Source: Panopea generosa
Lineage: Eukaryota; Mollusca; Bivalvia; Adapedonta; Hiatellidae
Assembly (NCBI GenBank): GCA_029582155.1
Contig: CM055899.1
Span: forward strand, 70,081,719 to 70,145,718
Length of the DNA: 64,000 nt
Direction of reading: 5' to 3'
This document shows, piece by piece, positions 11,812 to 24,579 of the stretch. A model generated the notes under the pieces. The model worked only from the letters and a program-made list of their open reading frames with translations, ran no database searches and was not told the DNA's origin. The position numbers and the translations under genes were made by a program. Within the stretch, counting starts at the first letter, position 1; each line of letters opens with the position of its first letter.

Positions 11812-14800
11812 TAACCCATGTGTTCACCAAGGGGGTGTATTTGTGCGGGCCGCAAAGGCGCCCAAGCGTCGCCGGTTCGCCCAAAACGCGCGAGAAACAG
11901 GCTTCCCTTGCAAAAGACACAAAAGTTAAACAATTCGTACAGGCGTTCTGTTTGACACACACTCAAAATCTTGCCCTCTAAATGTAGTCCAGACTGCTTA
12001 CTAGCGGCTAGGAGTGCGCAAAAATATCCAGGTATTTGCCAAGGGAGTGTTTTTGTGTGTGCCACGAAGGACCCCCAAGCCTCGACGTTTCGCCCCAAGA
12101 GAGCGGGAAACAGGCTAGCTTTGCAAAAGACACAAAAGTTAAACAACTCGTACAGGTGTTCTGTTTGACACACACTCAAAAGCTTGCCCTCTAAATGTGG
12201 CCCAAAACAACTACTTTCGACTGGTAGTGTGTCATAGAACCCAAGTGTTTGGCAAGGGGGTGTATTTGTGTGCGCCGAAAAGACCGGGAAGGCTGGCCCA
12301 GGCGTCGCCTGTTTACAATCTATGGCCCTGCCTAATACCAAAAGGTCAAACAAGTCGTGCAGACGTCCTACTAGACACACAGTTAAAAGCTTGCCCTCTA
12401 AATGTAGCCCAGACACCCTACTAGCGGCTGGGAGTGCGCAAAGAACCCAGGTGTTCGCCAAGGGGGTGTATTTGTGTGTGCCGCAAAGGCGCCCAAGCGT
12501 CGCCAGTTCGCCCAAAACGCGCGAGAAACAGGCTAGCCTTGCAAACGACACAAAAGTTAAAAAGCTCGTACAGGCGTTCTGTTTGACACACACTCAAAAG
12601 CTTGCCCTCTAAATGTAGCCCAGACTGCCTACTATCGACTGGGAGTGCGCCAAAGAACCCAGGTGTTTGCCAAGGGAGTGTATTTGTGTGTGCCGCGAAG
12701 GACCCCCAAGCCTCGACGGTTCGCCCCAAAAGAGCGGGAAACAGGCTAGCCTTGCAAAAGACACAAAAGTTAAACAACTCGTACAGGCGTTCTGTTTGAC
12801 ACACACTCAAAAGCTTGCCCTCTAAATGTAGCCCAGAACGACTACTTTCGACTGGGAGTGTGTCATAGAACCCAAGTGTTTGGCAAGGGGGTGTATTTGT
12901 GTGCGCCGAAAAGACCAGGAAGGCTGGCCCAGGCGTCGCCTGTATACAATCTATGGCACTGCCTAATACCAAAAGGTCAAACAAGTCGTGCAGACGTCCT
13001 ACTAGACACACAGTTAAAAGCTTGCTCTCTAAATGTAGCCCAGACACCCTACTAGCGGCTGGGAGTGCGCCAAAGAACCCAGGTGTTCGCCAAGGGGGTG
13101 TATTTGTGTGTGCCGCAAAGGCGCCCAAGCGTCGCCGGTTCGCCCAAAACGCGCGAGAAACAGGCTAGCCTTGCAAACGACACAAAAGTTAAACAGTTCG
13201 TACAGGCGTTCTGTTTGACACACACTCAAAAGCTTGCCCTCTAAATGTAGCCCAGACTGCCTACTAGCGGCTGGGAGTGCGCCAAAGAACCCAGGTGTTT
13301 GCCTAGGGAGTGTATTTGTGAGTGCCGCGAAGGACCCCCAAGCCTCGACGGTTCGCCCCAAAAGAGCTGGAAACAGGCTAGCCTTGCAAAAGACACAAAA
13401 CTTAGACAACTCGTTCAGTCGTTCTGTTTGACACACACTCAAAAGGCTGCCCTCTAAATGTAGCCCAGAACGACTAATTTCGACTGGGAGTGTGTCATAG
13501 AATCCAAGTGTTTGGCAAGGTGGTGTATTTGTGTGCGCCGAAAAGACCGGGAAGGCTGGCCCAGGCGTCGCCTGTTTACAATCTATGGCCCTGCCTAATA
13601 CCAAAAGGTCAAACAAGTCGTGCAGACGTCCTACTAGACACACAGTTAAAAGTTTGCCCTCTAAATGTAGCCCAGACACCCTACTAGCGGCTGGGAGTGC
13701 GCCAAAGAACCCAGGTGTTCGCCAAGGGGGTGTATTTGTGTGTGCCGCAAAGGCGCCCAAGCGTCGCCGGTTCGCCCAAAACGCGCGAGAAACAGGCTAG
13801 CCTTGCAAACGACACAAAAGTTAAACAGCTCGTACAGGCGTTCTGTTTGACACACACTCAAAAGCTTGCCCTCTAAATGTAGCCCAGACTGCTTACTAGC
13901 GGCTGGGAGTGCGCCAAAGAACCCAGGTGTTTGCCAAGGGAGTGTATTCGTGTGTGCTGCGAAGGACCCCCAAGCCTCGACGGTTCGCCCCAAAAGAGCG
14001 GGAAACAGGCTAGCCTTGCAAAAGACACAAAAGTTAAACAACTTGTACAGACGTTCTGTTTGACACACACTCAAAAGCTTGCCCTCTAAATGTGGCCCAG
14101 AACGACTACTTTCGACTGGGAGTGTGTCATAGAACCCAAGTGTTTGGCAAGGGGGTGTATTTGTGTGCGCCGAAAAGACCGGGAAGGCTGGCCCAGGCGT
14201 CGCCTGTTTACAATCTATGGCCCTGCCTAATACCAAAAGGTCAAACAAGTCGTGCAGACGTCCTACTAGACACACAGTTAAAAGCTTGCCCTCTAAATGT
14301 AGCCCAGACACCCTACTAGCGGCTGGGAGTGCGCCAAAGAACCCAGGTGTTCGCCAAGGGGGTGTATTTGTGTGTGCCGCAAAGGCGCCCAAGCGTTGCC
14401 GGTTCGCCCAAAACGCGCGAGAAACAGGCTAGCCTTGCAAACGACACAAAAGTTAAACAGCTCGTACAGGCGTTCTGTTTGACACACACTCAAAAGCTTG
14501 CCCTCTAAATGTAGCCCAGACTGCCTACTAGCGGCTGGGAGTGCGCCAAAGAACCCAGGTATTTGCCAAGGGAGTGTATTTGTGTGTGCCGCGAAGGACC
14601 CCCAAGCCTCGACGGTTCGCTCCAAAAGAGCGGGAAACAGGCTAGCCTTGCAAAAGACACAAAAGTTAAACAACTCGTACAGGCGTTCTGTTTGACACAC
14701 ACTCAAAAGTTTGCCCTCTAAATGTAGCCCAGAACGACTACTTTCGACTGGGAGTGTGTCATAGAACCCAAGTGTTTGGCAAGGGGGTGTATTTGTGTGC

Positions 14801-15680
14801 GCCGAAAAGACCGGGAAGGCTGGCCCAGGCGTCGCCTGTTTACAATCTATGGCCCTGCCTAATACCAAAAGGTCAAACAAGTCGTGCAGACGTCCTACTA
14901 GACACACAGTTAAAAGCTTGCCCTCTAAATGTAGCCCAGACACCCTACTAGCGGCTGGGAGTGCGCCAAAGAATCCAGGTGTTCGCCAAGGGGGTGTATT
15001 TGTGTGTGCCGCAAAGGCGCCCAAGCGTCGCCGGTTCGCCCAAAACGCGCGAGAAACAGGCTAGCCTTGCAAACGACACAAAAGTTAAACAGCTCGTACA
15101 GGCGTTCTGTTTGACACACACTCAAAAGCTTGCCCTCTAAATGTAGCCCAGACTGCCTACTAGCGGCTGGGAGTGCGCCAAAGAACCCAGGTGTTTGCCA
15201 AGGGAGTGTATTTGTGTGTGCCGCGAAGGACCCCCAAGCCTCGACGGTTCGCCCCAAAAGAGCTGGAAACAGGCTAGCCTTGCAAAAGACACAAAACTTA
15301 GACAACTCGTTCAGTCGTTCTGTTTGACACACACTCAAAAGCTTGCCCTCTAAATGTAGCCCAGAACGACTACTTTCGACTGGGAGTGTGTCATAGAACC
15401 CAAGTGTTTGGCAAGGGGTTGTATTTGTGTGCGCCGAAAAGACCGGGAAGGCTGGCCCAGGCGTCGCCTGTTTACAATCTATGGCCCTGCCTAATACCAA
15501 AAGGTCAAACAAGTCGTGCAGACGTCCTACTAGACACACAGTTAAAAGCTTGCCCTCTAAATGTAGCCCAGACACCCTACTAGCGGCTGGGAGTGCGCCA
15601 AAGAACCCAGGTGTTCGCCAAGGGGGTGTATTTGTGTGTGCCGCAAAGGCGCCCAAGCGTCGCCGGTTCGCCTAAAACAC
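11812..15680 (-). repeat. GC-richer satellite, right (inverted) block, 632-bp trimeric higher-order repeat
   Basis: About 18 monomers in the opposite orientation to the left block ('aagcttgccctctaaatg'). They are organised as trimers of 632 bp (213 + 207 + 212). Homologous points in successive trimers lie at 13029, 13661, 14293 and 14925. Successive trimers differ by only a few positions, while the three monomer types within a trimer differ far more; one type is clearly the outlier. This is the usual signature of higher-order satellite homogenised by unequal exchange. Open frames of up to 260 codons recur on the minus strand and 65-89-codon frames on the plus strand. 632 is not a multiple of three, so these are periodic artefacts, not genes. 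Confidence 0.95.
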
Positions 15681-15687
15681 CAACGGC

Positions 15688-15691
15688 GTGT

Positions 15692-15726
<35 letters not shown>

Positions 15727-15845
15727 TTTTCTCTCTCTCTCTACTGCTCTCTTTCTTCATCAATATCTCTCTTCACATATCTCTCTCTTTCAATATATAT
15801 ATATCCGCTTCTGTATCTCTCTCTCTCTCTCATTCCTTCTCTATT
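15688..15845. repeat. (CT)n-rich microsatellite
   Basis: Interrupted CT tract directly adjoining the truncated last satellite monomer, with a second CT tract near 15815-15835. Confidence 0.95.
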
Positions 15846-16335
15846 AAGCTCAGTATCATAATAAGGTACCTGTTAATAAAATTGCCAGCCAGCCAGTTTC
15901 AAGAGACGTACAAGATAAAATAAACCACCTATTATATACTACTATGTTATGGATAGTATAAGGATAGTTTCTGAGATAATATTTACAACAGATAACATAC
16001 AGAACATATAATAATAACGTGATCTATTGGAGAAACCTCGTGACATGATACACGGTCGACTTACGCTGTTTGGATTCTTCCCAAATGTCATGGTTCCAAG
16101 ACAAATGTTGGAAACATTTAATCCTGACTTTCCCAGAAAGTTGTACTCAACTCAAGTCTGAGACATATTAAAGCCTGAAAACAGACAACAATAGTATAGT
16201 TTATATATTACTATAGTATTGATATTGAGATTGACTACATTGTCAATTTAAAATGGTTAAATGTTTTAATATCAATTTCTTTTATCTAACTACACGGTGG
16301 CAAACAGTTACCTGACGGCAGTTTAATATCTAATT
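15846..16335. other. AT-rich spacer, nothing recognised
   Basis: No repeat or coding similarity identified. Confidence 0.5.
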
Positions 16336-16339
16336 GAAG

Positions 16340-16952
16340 ATATACGAGGTATGTCCTTTTATATTTTGACATGTGTTATATAATGGGAAGTAATACGTTA
16401 AATTTTATAAGATATTTGTGCATTATCAAAGGTTTATATATGCAAACAACAATTTTACGTTATTTAAACACTGTAACATACCGGCCACCGGCGCAGGTGA
16501 TGACGTTATTAACACGACGTCGACATAAAAGTCATTGCTTTTCAAAATGTTCTCCGTTATTTTCAACGCACCGTCTGGCGTTTTACCCACTTTTCGTAAA
16601 TGATTCCAAACCATTCTGTGCCGAGCCCTTTCATAAAGTTTAATGTTTCTCTCATTAATTCATCGACTGTTTTGCACCTTTGGCCACACAGATACTCCTT
16701 CAGTTTAGGGAAATACGTAAAGTCAAGGGGTGCGAAGTCTGGGGAGTAGGGTGGATGTAAAAATCTCTGAACAACCAGTGTTTTGATTTCCATTTCAGTC
16801 GGCATGGCTGTACGGCTCGGGGCATTGTCTGGCACGTTCTTATGCCTTTCAACGGTTTGCATTTTCTTGTAAATATCCACTGGAGTCATTTCAAGCTCTG
16901 TACAAAACTAAATAACGTTGCTGTGCGTCGCACTGCCGTTTGATGTTGCCAT
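16340..16952 (-). pseudogene. Mariner (D34D) transposase relic, internally deleted
   Basis: On the minus strand an ATG at 16952 opens a frame resembling a mariner N-terminus (an 'FCTELEMTPVDIYKKM'-like helix). It carries an in-frame amber stop at about 16908. The sequence then jumps from this first helix region directly to the second catalytic block 'PDNAPSR', so the first catalytic Asp and most of the DNA-binding domain are deleted. The motif 'PPYSPDFAPLDF' follows. The Asp of 'PDN' and the Asp of 'PLD' have exactly 34 residues between them, the mariner D34D spacing. 'FPKLKEYLCGQR' follows, as in the family. A frameshift near 16585 moves the C-terminus into another frame. A terminal-repeat-like 'tacgaggtatgtcc' lies at 16342. 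The matching repeat at the other end was not found. Family assignment is firm; the element is dead. Confidence 0.85.
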
Positions 16953-19925
16953 TATTTTTTCAAACCTCTCATAGAAGTTGATGTTATAAAACGATCACAA
17001 CTCAGTCGTTGAAAATGGAAGTTTCTTCAAATCATAAAATATGACGTCACTGTCTTAACATTAACATTCCTGATTTTTAAGCGGCAATTTACGTCAATAT
17101 TATTTAATTGAAATACACATTACCGACATAAACAAATGAAATTCAGATGTTTTAGGGCTGCGCCGGTCAAGCATAATTATATTTTATTAATAAATTGCGT
17201 TTTGATAAAAGTATAATATTCATGAAATAGCGCAATTTTGCGTAAAACTGAATGAGGATTACATATGCAAAACATAAATACACTGAGACGTCGAAAAAGA
17301 GGTTTATCCGAATGTGTTACACTATTTAGAGACAACCCTCGTAAGCGGTCGCCAACAACACTTTATTCGCTATACTACCACCCCGCATATATATTTATAT
17401 TAGAGAAAACAGAACACTATGTTGTCAATGCTGTCATTTTACAGCAAGTAAGTCTGCTGTTAAGGAAATAAATCATAACTCATAAACTGATCATTTTGGA
17501 AGCACAGAACGCTGCTGGATAAATGAAATAGAAGACTCACTTATAATTATAATAGGTTACAAGATAGCGTTAAAAAGGCGTTCTGTGACACACAAACCCA
17601 TCAATCGACAAGATGTAGTAAATGCTTCGATTATATATAAGTATGTACATGTCTGTATACATGTTATTGTTATTACTGATCCATTCCTCCGCGGTTGAGT
17701 GTTAAAAGGCGTTTAACGAAAACCTCTATCTCAACCCTCATGTCCTTTGATCCTAGTATCTATCATCGGCGAATCCATTACGACATTCTCCATTTATCAT
17801 AGATGATAGATGGAGAGTATCGGAATTGTCACCTGGGGTAATCTGACGATGATTATCTATGTGCAAAAATGTGTCAGTTACTTGCGGTAGCACGGTCATT
17901 CAAATCAAATTCATTCTTAAGTCTACTTAAATGAAATTGGATACGCAATAAATAGTATGTTAAGTGTTGCAAATGGTTTAACTCCATTAAAACCCCATTA
18001 CAATGCCTGTATCATTACCAATCTTGTATGCTTTATTGCTATTGCCATTTTGTATTTTTATTAATGTAGATCAAGTGTGTGCCAAGGCAATCTTGTATAT
18101 TATTTTTATAATAAATGTCATCATGAACTTTAAATTCAAAAATATCTTTAGATCTAGTTTGAAATAAATTTTAAATATATTGAAATGAAGACAACGGTGT
18201 CATCTTGCAAAGAAGAAGAAAGGAACGTTTTATGAGACTCAAAGTTGAAACGAAAGATTTAAGATTATTTTCTCACCATTTCAAAGAATTAAAGAACAAA
18301 TATATTAGTCTCAGTTAAATATCAGATGCATAGCATACGAATATTTTCAAAACTGATATCACAAGAATAACAATTCATAATATTCTGCAAAAACAATTGA
18401 ACGCAGTGTGGTGAAATGGGTCTGTAAAACAACAGAAATGCATACATTTAATTAATGATCATATGTCCTTGTTTCAAAGTTTGGCAGACATAATATCCTA
18501 AAATCTATTAAGTTTATACCATCTGTTGCTATATCAGACGTTGTTCCAGCAACAAAACCAGACCATGTGTAAGTTGAGCAGAAAGCTAACGAAGTAATTG
18601 GATAAAGTAAAAGGATCTTCCTATATTGTTATATCTAAAATGTAGTATCAAATGAAAATTTAATACTATGAACTATTGGAAATTTAGCATTCAAATGATA
18701 CAGCTATCATTACGACAGAAATTTATTATAAAAAGAGCACTACAAACTAACAGAAAATTATCTTGGAAGTGACGGATCAGCCGCCAATTGAAAGTTGAGT
18801 TATAGTTACCGCTAACCTCTCTTATTCTCTCGTTGTCGCATCATGAAAACATAACAATGGAGATAAAAATAAAAGTAAGCCATCAAAATATCCTCTTAAA
18901 TGTACTAATGTCAACAGCCACATGTTACGTATGTACAGATGAATAGGTATAAGAAGAAGCTGTAGCAGATACCCTGGATAATTTTTCAAAGAGGCATGAT
19001 AACAACAACTAAAGAAGATAGGGACAACTATCTTGCGTAGCATAATAACTGAATCCGAAGTTTTCTCCCGGTTGTCACACACATAAGTAATCATTAAAAA
19101 TAGTTGACATAAATGAACGACTCTGATAGAAACTACTTGGTCGATATATATTGACCTTCCCGTGTTACATCACAGACTACCAAGAAGAGATAAAGAATTT
19201 TAGAATATTTGTTAAGTATAACTCATATTTTGCTATCAACAATGGTGTGTTTACATTAAGAAATTAATAGAAAATATTTAATTCATCCATAAAAATAACT
19301 GCTTTTGACTCGACATAGAAATTTACATGAAAGGACAAGGTCATTAAAACGTTTTGGCTGATTTGAACCAAAGTGTACCTGATAAATTCTTGCATTGACC
19401 ATTATGAACATTTTTCGAATCGCATCGATTGTTTTTTTTTAAATGGGTTAATTCTGCTACAAAATGCAATGGCGTCTATTCGGTAGCGAATAAGTTTTTA
19501 TCATGTCGATATTTTAATCAACCTCGCATTCCTTTGCCTTATATTAGGTTTACCTTTACCAATTCCTCACCAGTTACATGATTCTTTCAATATCAAAACT
19601 ACCCACATATTGGCAAACTAAATGCATGTCAATTTTAATTAGTTCATTCATTTATACTTCCGTGGAATGATTAACCTCGAAATGTTGACGACGGTGAATG
19701 AAAAGCGACCCATATATTTCTGAGACAAGTTTATCAATTACATATACGTCAATTTTGAAAAAAACACAACTAGCGCAAATTTATATCACACTGAATTTAA
19801 AGGGATTGTATAAGCAAATAACACATACAAACTGCAAATGAATACTTTCTTTATGTGTTATCCACGATAGTGAATTATACCGATTCGATGCAATAATTCA
19901 CCTTGTAAGATTTATTAAATTAACA
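16953..19925. other. AT-rich intergenic, nothing firm
   Basis: A short imperfect hairpin lies at 17787-17816 (arms 'tctccatttatcat' and 'atgatagatggaga', one mismatch). 'ggttgagtgttaaaaggcg' near 17692 resembles a common dispersed-repeat tail. No coding similarity was recognised. Confidence 0.45.
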
Positions 19926-20020
19926 CTCCAGTCGTTTCAAATTTGAATGCAGATGAGAAACGGTCACTGCATTTTTATATAGGTAAAAGAGGTATATCGT
20001 GCGAACAAATATTTATATAC
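19925..20020. mobile_element. Single terminal arm of the MITE family at 40373-40606
   Basis: 'tcaaatttgaatgcagatg' and 'cggtcactgcattt', followed by 'tataggtaaaagaggta' and 'tcgtgcgaa', match an arm of the inverted-repeat element at 40.4 kb in order and spacing. No second arm was found nearby, so this is a partial copy. Confidence 0.7.
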
Positions 20021-21200
20021 ATTAGTTATAAAGCAAATTGTAAACATTCCGAACATAGTTTCGCATTTCTAAAGATATCCGTGCAATACCTGGCGGTTGA
20101 AATGAAAATTAATTACATATGCACTGGTCATTGTCACAAACACTAATTGAAGAATGTACTTGTTATATAATTTATTAGATGTAGGTTCCGTGCGGAAGTT
20201 GGAAACTATGTCAATAATTTCATGGAAACTAAGAACGAACTAGGTTTTGACACAGTAGTATTTCTTGCGTTTTTTACATAAAAATATAGCAAGGACTTTT
20301 TTGTTTAACCGTCGATATTTTCTCCGTGATTCGTTGGCTACCTTACCCTTATGCAGCAAAATATAGCAATTATATACTACATGTAGCGAATAAATTCTTT
20401 AAAAATGTTTGACCATTACCTGTGTACATCAGTCGTAAACTATTCATTACTACAACATAATTTACACCGCCGCGATTTGCGCTGGTTGAAATGGTAAACA
20501 AATCAAATCATTTAGCTTATGACAACAGCCGCATATACTTAAGTGGTAATATATAATAGCATTCATATATACAAAAGTTTTATGTATATCATTATTTTTG
20601 TAATGTTTGTTCATGACACCATATTGAGAGTTAAATGCCAATAAGCTCCCTTTATATATAATTTATTATGTATACCATTGAAATTCGATAATACAATATT
20701 TCTTTTAATCCGTTAACGTAAGTTTGTAATATCAAACGGCATAACCAGCAGTTAAATTTAATACAAAATTTTCTCCAAAATAAAATGTTTTTGCCATGGA
20801 CTTTCTTTAAGCAAAACATCACTTTTGAAATACCTCGAAAATGAGTTTAAATCAATAATATTAATCTTTAGCATAATTAAAAAACATATTTACCTAATAA
20901 ATCTATACTAAAATATCCCCCAGATTTTTCAACAATATAAGTGGCAATGGTTGATAAAATAATACGTAAGCAGTGATGTGCGCAAATGTATATGCAGCGA
21001 TTCGTATACTATAAAACAAATGACGCCTGAGGGAATGAAACAAAAATATTTTTAGATATATAAAAGTTATGTTCAGTCATTAATTAAGGCATTTCAGTAC
21101 GGTCTAATGGATAAACATTTATATTACTTTTATGGCAGAGTCAGTTAAAACTTATCCCCATATAATAAAACCTTTTTGCGCTCCAATTTTTAAAATTACA
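20021..21200. other. AT-rich intergenic, nothing recognised
   Basis: No motif, repeat or coding similarity found. Confidence 0.45.
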
Positions 21201-21214
21201 TAGATGACACGATC

Positions 21215-21400
21215 CAGTCACTTCAGAGACTGTGCCCGGTAAGCTAATGACTGTCAGTTAAGGGCGTGAGTTCGAATCCCCGCCCGGCCACAATCTCGAT
21301 GATTGCAGGCCATGGATTTATTCTACAGTCAAGTAGTCATAGACTTGCAGATATAAGCAGCGTACAGTACTGTGTAACTGCCTTTGTATAATCATATTGC
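21215..21400 (+). mobile_element. tRNA-like SINE head
   Basis: 'gtgcccggtaagctaatgac' is followed by 'gagttcgaatccccgcccgg', where the TTCGAATCC part matches a Pol III box B. The spacing to the degenerate box A region is as in a tRNA. Stem pairing is poor, so it is not a functional tRNA gene. The sequence after about 21300 is probably the SINE body; its end is uncertain. Confidence 0.55.
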
Positions 21401-21495
21401 TGCTCTGGTTCCTGTTATATATTCTGTAAACAGTTTTACTTGAATGTACTTATTATAATAATATTAACTTAATATACACATTTATTTATCTAAAC

Positions 21496-21681
21496 ATGTT
21501 TTTATTTTACACGATATGCATACTCCATTATAATAATAGTAGATTATGTATTTTATGTAATTCACATGTAATTGAAGATGAATTTCATGTAGTTATGAAT
21601 TGTACCTTCTACCAAGTTCTGCGTGATCAATATCTTACACATATAATAAAAACTATAATGGGAATGAATTTTATAGATTGA
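21496..21681 (+). pseudogene. LINE reverse transcriptase C-terminal fragment
   Basis: The 61-codon frame contains 'CILCN' followed by 'IEDEFHVVMNC' and 'FYQVLRDQYL'. This is the zinc-binding Cys-Cys-His-Cys block found at the C-terminus of CR1/L2-type non-LTR ORF2 proteins in molluscs and other animals. The His and all Cys are present. Upstream, only AT-rich sequence without palm motifs is seen, so the fragment is a 5'-truncated copy, as is usual for LINEs. The ORF stops at 21681, some 40 residues short of the usual end. Confidence 0.85.
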
Positions 21682-22599
21682 TGGGAACCCTTGACATTAG
21701 AAAATTGCGTATTGACGTAGACTATGTTTTTAATTATTTTGATCGATTAACTTTAATGCAAATCTTATGTACGAAATTTTATGTTCATTTCAGAACTGTT
21801 AAATGGACTGGACTGAGTATGTTATAAATGCCACATACATGAACACTTCTCACGTTAAATCAAAATGTGTTTGCTTAATTTACTAGTTTATATTACGTTG
21901 TTTTAAAGTGTTTTATCGTAAAACTTTATATGGTCGCATTATGTCACATAAACAATTATAATGGTACGCATAATTATATTATCTGTTTATCCAATGTATT
22001 TCATAATCGTTTGTTATTTATTTCATCACGTGCATATTTCATCAAGTTAATTCTTAAAATTTTTGAAACCGTTAAAATCAACAAAGCAATCAATAACACA
22101 TTTTGATATAGTAAGCAATGGGTAACCTGTGAAAAGTATTTGTTAAACTAAGTCATGTCTTGTATTTATTGGACATTCATATCATGTGATTTACATCTAA
22201 GTGAACACTGAAACTTAACCCTAAATATTTTACGTCAAATTATTTGTTGTATCCGTATGTTAAAGTTGGTAATTGGAAAACTAAATATAATGTGCGATTC
22301 ATGCATGTGGACCGTTGATTATAATCAAACAGAAATGTAGATTAAAACAGAGATTCATCGTTATATCTACCTGGTTTATCAGTAACAGTGCTTTTTTATC
22401 GAAACTAGAAATGGGCGTTCACGGGTTAACGTTCATATGACATAACGACAGATGCTTATATACGTTGATTGGGTTTGATGCCATTTATAACAAATGCTCT
22501 GTTAAATGTGGCATTCAGTTTTATTGGCGGAGGGAAACCTCATAATTATTTGAGTATAACTACATTCCTTTCATAAGTATAAGGTATACTTTCTCATTA
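21682..22599. other. AT-rich intergenic
   Basis: 'tgtatccgtatgttaaagtt' at about 22249 resembles 'tgtatccgtgtgttaaagtt' at about 54397, a short dispersed similarity. Nothing else recognised. Confidence 0.4.
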
Positions 22600-24440
22600 G
22601 GATTTTTTTGGCCGGGTTTGACTCGAGATGATTGTTGACAAGACGACAGCGCTTTACGTCATACGACTATAGAGGACCCCATAGGTTAAATGGAGTTTTC
22701 GAATATAAAAAGTGACTGTATAAACATATTTCATTCATTGATACTTGAATCCAAAGCAACAATTTAAACATGTCAATTTCTGTATTTACTTATGTATATG
22801 TCCATGGTATCGTTCTAATCTAAACGCATCAATTCAAACAGAATATCAAATTTGAATACACCAGAATAAAAGATTTAAAATGCTACTTTTTTCCATTCAG
22901 TCCATACCTACTTTAAAAGGAGGTACACGACAGTATTCATGAACTTTTACTGAATGAACATTATATATCTACATGATGGAAATATGGTATTAAAATATCT
23001 ACCTTTACATTTATTTATATTTCGGAACGGAAAGTTCTTCTTATAAATGGATGGAATTCATCACTTATCGCATACTGGCTGTACTTTATGAGTAAAACTC
23101 GTAATAAATATGTTGTTGTTTTTTTCTATTTTATCGTTATGATAGAATATATTCCGATGATGAATAAATAGTATACCTTAAGAATGTTTTCTTACTTGCT
23201 GAAAACCAGCATGACTTATAAGTAGTTATCTTAAAAGCTGTTAATAAGTTCTGAAATTTTAAAATATGCAGTTTTAGACTTACTGTAGACTAAGTAATTT
23301 TTGAAGGATTATATCGTCATATGATACTACATTGTTAAGATTACTGTACTGTGAACATAAGAATAGTCCATCCCTTTTATTGCCCAGATTTATTATTAAG
23401 AGCTATGTGAATAAAGTCGCAATTGTGTTAACATATTTACAGCTATCACTAGCTGAAAGGTGATGATTATTGGGATGCAGACACTTTAAAAGTAAGGTGC
23501 ACATTGAAGTGTGATTCTCATCTAAGTGTTAGTAGAACAAGGTACCGTCCCTTTCGACATTTGGAATTAAGGCAATGTAGTAAGAAAGTACATGCAGGCA
23601 AAAGTTCTATGTGTTAATATATTACTGCTTGTATCGATGCAAATGCAGTATGCCGTTTGGTAGACGAAGTGTTAACATATACCGGATACATTTGGGACAT
23701 GAAATACTTACATAACTTTGAAACATAGCCTGCAAGATATCGTTCAACCATAAGTATCATCTTGATTTGTTTTGTAAATTGACACTCGACATCTCATCAA
23801 AGTTTATTAAAAAACATACGTTTTGGTTAAATGATCTTCACATTATTTTTTTTACATTCAAATTAATCAATTATTGTAAATATAGACAGGTTAATTATAT
23901 TCGAATATACCTAATTTATTTCGATTTAAATGGCAATCTGTGAATCTGTAATTTTATGGATCTTACTAAGAGGATAAGGAGAAAATGTAATCTGAGTACT
24001 TTTACATATTACATTCTATTTCCTGTTTTACAAATAAATTACCATGTCGATATCACATTGAAAAATGGTTTTATTTATACAATGAGAATATCTACGTCGG
24101 TATGAAATTAAAAAAGAGTTTTATTTACACAAATTACATTACATCTGATTTAAGTACAGGATTAAACCAAAAAATGAAATAACATAGTACAACAAAATTA
24201 TATTGGGAGTGTAAAGGGAAGTAACTGCCATAAACGTACGACATGCAAACTTCGCAGCTATATATATTTTAATGTAGTACAGTTACTGTATATAATTTAA
24301 TTGATCGGTTCGCCGAACAAGTATCATATTGTGTAATACATTGTGTATTTACGTCTTGTTGGAGAAATCATTCTGTGCATAGACTAATAATAATTAAAAT
24401 TCGATATTTTACAATACAAATGCTAATTAATGCCTTTAAC
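22600..24440 (+). repeat. Paralogous segment A (left part), matching 40640-42360
   Basis: Many short colinear matches link this stretch to 40640-42360. Examples are 'cataggttaaat' near 22681 with the same near 40702, 'ggtatcgttctaatctaaac' near 22807 with 40794, 'cttatggatctta'-type sequence near 23955 with 41952, 'aaaaaatgaaataacat' near 24171 with 42132, and 'acgtcttgttggagaaatca' near 24352 with a close match at 42294. Spacings are alike, with indels. Divergence is substantial, so the duplication is old. It may be a large non-autonomous repeat or a segmental duplication. No reading frame is conserved between the copies. Confidence 0.8.
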
Positions 24441-24579
24441 ATATGTAGATAAGGTCATTTTCTCATACTTTAACTATACATTAGTCTGATAGTAAAATAC
24501 TACTGCCAAGTTTTCATAGTGTTACTGTAGTTCATTCATGCATAGTCACATGACCTCATGTCCATTCATCATTATAGAA

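Noticed and set aside
11811..15656. Repeated open frames of 235-260 codons on the minus strand and 89 codons on the plus strand
   Set aside because: They recur once per 632-bp satellite unit, both strands are open, and the unit is not a multiple of three. No protein family is recognisable.
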